This document shows, one piece after another, positions 5,680 through 7,488 of a stretch of DNA of 7,488 bases. The position numbers and the translations under genes are program-made. The stretch comes from an uncultured Clostridia bacterium (GTDB lineage Bacteria > Bacillota_A > Clostridia > TANB77 > CAG-508). The notes under the pieces were generated by a model. That model had not been told where the DNA came from and searched no databases. It saw nothing but the letters and a program-made list of their open reading frames with translations. Numbering within the stretch: the first letter of the stretch is position 1; every line of letters starts with the position of its first letter. Location of the stretch: assembly GCA_944393165.1 (NCBI GenBank), contig CALXZF010000106.1:1-7488 (forward strand), written 5' to 3'.

Positions 5680-7488
5680 ATGGATAGCTATAGTAATGAA
5701 GAGTTAAAGTATTTGAACATTTTGTCTGAAAAGTTTCCTACCATACAAAGTGTTTGTACAGAAATAATTAATTTAGAAGCAATTTTGAATTTGCCAAAGG
5801 GAACAGAACATTTTCTTAGTGATTTACATGGTGAGTACGAATCGTTTTTACATATTTTAAAAAATGCATCTGGAGCAATCAAAACCAAAATTGATGAAAT
5901 ATTTAAAAACAGCATGACTGGAGAGGAAAGAAGAAAGCTTGCAACATTAATATATTACCCAGAAGAAAAGCTCAAGCTTATAAAAAAAGAAACAAAAAAT
6001 ATTGAAGAATATTATAGAATTACTTTATACAGATTAATAAAATTATGTACAGTTGTTGGTTCAAAGTACAGTAGGTCTAAAGTAAGAAAAGCAATACCAA
6101 AAGAGTATCAGTACATAATAGATGAACTTTTACATGCAAACCAGAATAGTTATGATAAACAAATTTACTATGATAAAATTCTAGATAATATTATATCTCT
6201 TGGAAGAGCAGATGCTTTTATTATAGCTTTTTCTAATTTAATACAACAATTAGCAGTCGACCATTTACATATAATTGGAGACATATATGATAGAGGACCT
6301 GGTCCACACATAATTATAGATGAGCTTATGAAATACCATTCTATAGATATACAATGGGGAAATCATGATATTATTTGGATGGGAGCAGCTGCAGGTAGTG
6401 AAGCATGCATATTTAATGTTATAAGAATATGTGCTAGATATAATAATTTAGACATTTTAGAAGAAGGATATGGAATTAATATTAGAGCTATTACAGAATT
6501 TGCAATGAAAGAGTATGAGAATGAAACAATTAATTCATTTAAGCCAAAGAATGTTGATGATAGCAAAGATAGTAAATTTGACCAAATAGTTATGGGAAAG
6601 ACACAGCAAGCAGCAGCCATTATTCAAATGAAGTTAGAAGGACAGATAATCAAAAGACATCCTGAATTCCATATGGAAGATAGGCTATTGTTAGATAAGA
6701 TTGATTATCATAAAGGAACTATTACAATAGGAAATAAAGAATATCAATTACTAGAAAATTATTTCCCAACAATTGATCCTAATGATCCATATAAGCTTAG
6801 TGAGAAGGAAGCGGAAGTAGTAAAAAAACTTACAAAATCATTTAAAAATAGCGAAAAGCTTCAAAGACATATACAATTTTTGTATGCTAAAGGTAATATG
6901 TATAAAGTATATAATGATAACCTTTTAATACATGGATGTGTTCCAATGAGTATTTTTGGAGAATTTGTTACAGTAAATGTAAAAGGAAGAGAACTAAAGG
7001 GAAAAGCGTATTTGGATTATGTTGAAAAAGTTGCAAGAGAAGGATATTTCGAACCAGAAGGCTCAAAGGAAAGAGAAGACGGAAGAGACTTCTTGTGGTA
7101 TTTATGGTGTGGTAAAGATTCTCCAATATTTTGCAAAGATAAAATGAAAACTTTTGAAAGATATTATTTAGCAGAAAAGGAAACATGGGAAGAGATTAAA
7201 AACCCATTCTATAATTTCCAGAATGATGAAAAAATATCTGAAAAAGTATTATTAGACTTTGGAATTGACCCTAAGAAAGGTCATGTTATATGTGGACATA
7301 TTCCAGTTAAGTTTAAAGCTGGTGAAAGCCCTATAAAAGCAAATGGTAAATTATTTATCATAGACGGGGGATTATCAAAAGCATACCAAAAAACAACTGG
7401 AATTGCAGGATATACACTTAGATACAGTTCATATGGATTAACTTTAGTTGCACACGAACCATTTACTTCTAGAGAAGATGCAATAAGA
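5680..7488 (+). CDS. fbp: Fructose-1,6-bisphosphatase class III (3' end beyond window)
   Basis: This cytoplasmic enzyme hydrolyses fructose 1,6-bisphosphate to fructose 6-phosphate and phosphate in gluconeogenesis. Class III is the Firmicute type, related to the metallophosphatase fold and usually manganese-dependent. Residues 1-603 are present. Metal-binding motifs are SDLHGEYE (D48, H50), GDIYDRG (D201), GNHD (N228, H229), IHGC (H418) and CGHIPV (H540), followed by IIDGGLSKAYQ (D562). B. subtilis Fbp has about 670 residues, so roughly the last 60 are missing because the window ends. The ATG at 5680 matches the family's short N-terminus before YLNILSEKFPT; its ribosome binding site, in GAAGAAAGGA (5656-5665), is rather far away (14 bases). 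The gap from uvrB is 52 bases, filled mostly by the inverted repeat, with no obvious separate promoter, so co-transcription with uvrB is likely. The frame is open throughout. Confidence 0.96.
   Translation, partial: MDSYSNEELKYLNILSEKFPTIQSVCTEIINLEAILNLPKGTEHFLSDLHGEYESFLHILKNASGAIKTKIDEIFKNSMTGEERRKLATLIYYPEEKLKLIKKETKNIEEYYRITLYRLIKLCTVVGSKYSRSKVRKAIPKEYQYIIDELLHANQNSYDKQIYYDKILDNIISLGRADAFIIAFSNLIQQLAVDHLHIIGDIYDRGPGPHIIIDELMKYHSIDIQWGNHDIIWMGAAAGSEACIFNVIRICARYNNLDILEEGYGINIRAITEFAMKEYENETINSFKPKNVDDSKDSKFDQIVMGKTQQAAAIIQMKLEGQIIKRHPEFHMEDRLLLDKIDYHKGTITIGNKEYQLLENYFPTIDPNDPYKLSEKEAEVVKKLTKSFKNSEKLQRHIQFLYAKGNMYKVYNDNLLIHGCVPMSIFGEFVTVNVKGRELKGKAYLDYVEKVAREGYFEPEGSKEREDGRDFLWYLWCGKDSPIFCKDKMKTFERYYLAEKETWEEIKNPFYNFQNDEKISEKVLLDFGIDPKKGHVICGHIPVKFKAGESPIKANGKLFIIDGGLSKAYQKTTGIAGYTLRYSSYGLTLVAHEPFTSREDAIR

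Noticed and set aside
5688..7186. Minus-strand open frames opposite fbp
   Set aside because: All lie antisense to a clearly conserved, uninterrupted fbp frame and match no recognisable family.

Overview
The window is AT-rich DNA (AGA-dominated arginine codons, strong GGAGG-type ribosome binding sites, short intergenic gaps) typical of a low-GC Firmicute. The class III fructose-1,6-bisphosphatase and the style of the two-component/ABC cluster suggest a member of the Clostridia. The species cannot be named from the sequence. All supported genes lie on the + strand.

Layout. Positions 1-66 may hold the last codons of an upstream gene, followed by two hairpins (71-95 and 99-119) that look like terminators for opposite strands. 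A promoter at 142-170 leads into an OmpR-family response regulator (191-854) whose frame is broken near codon 178. Four TT(A/T)AC repeats spaced 11-12 bp (858-898), which look like an OmpR/PhoP-type operator, lie between it and an intact BcrA-like ABC ATPase (936-1850). The ATPase gene overlaps an intact ABC-2 permease gene (1843-2661). A sensor histidine kinase (2671-3552) follows, with an in-frame TAG at codon 254 that removes its ATP-lid and G2 region. A strong intrinsic terminator (3560-3612) closes this cluster.

The second half is housekeeping. uvrB (3672-5627) has its own promoter and encodes the full-length nucleotide excision repair helicase subunit. A perfect 12-bp inverted repeat covers its stop codon. 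Then comes fbp (5680 to beyond the window end), a class III fructose-1,6-bisphosphatase missing only its C-terminus because the window stops.

How the genes work together. The first four genes form a classic peptide/antibiotic-response module: kinase and regulator sense a signal and switch on a BcrAB-like exporter through the repeat operator. Here both signalling genes carry lesions while both transporter genes are intact. The module is therefore either losing its regulation or carries sequencing errors. I see no clear evidence for an entirely new system. The most informative points are the paired lesions, the repeat operator and the uvrB-fbp hairpin.
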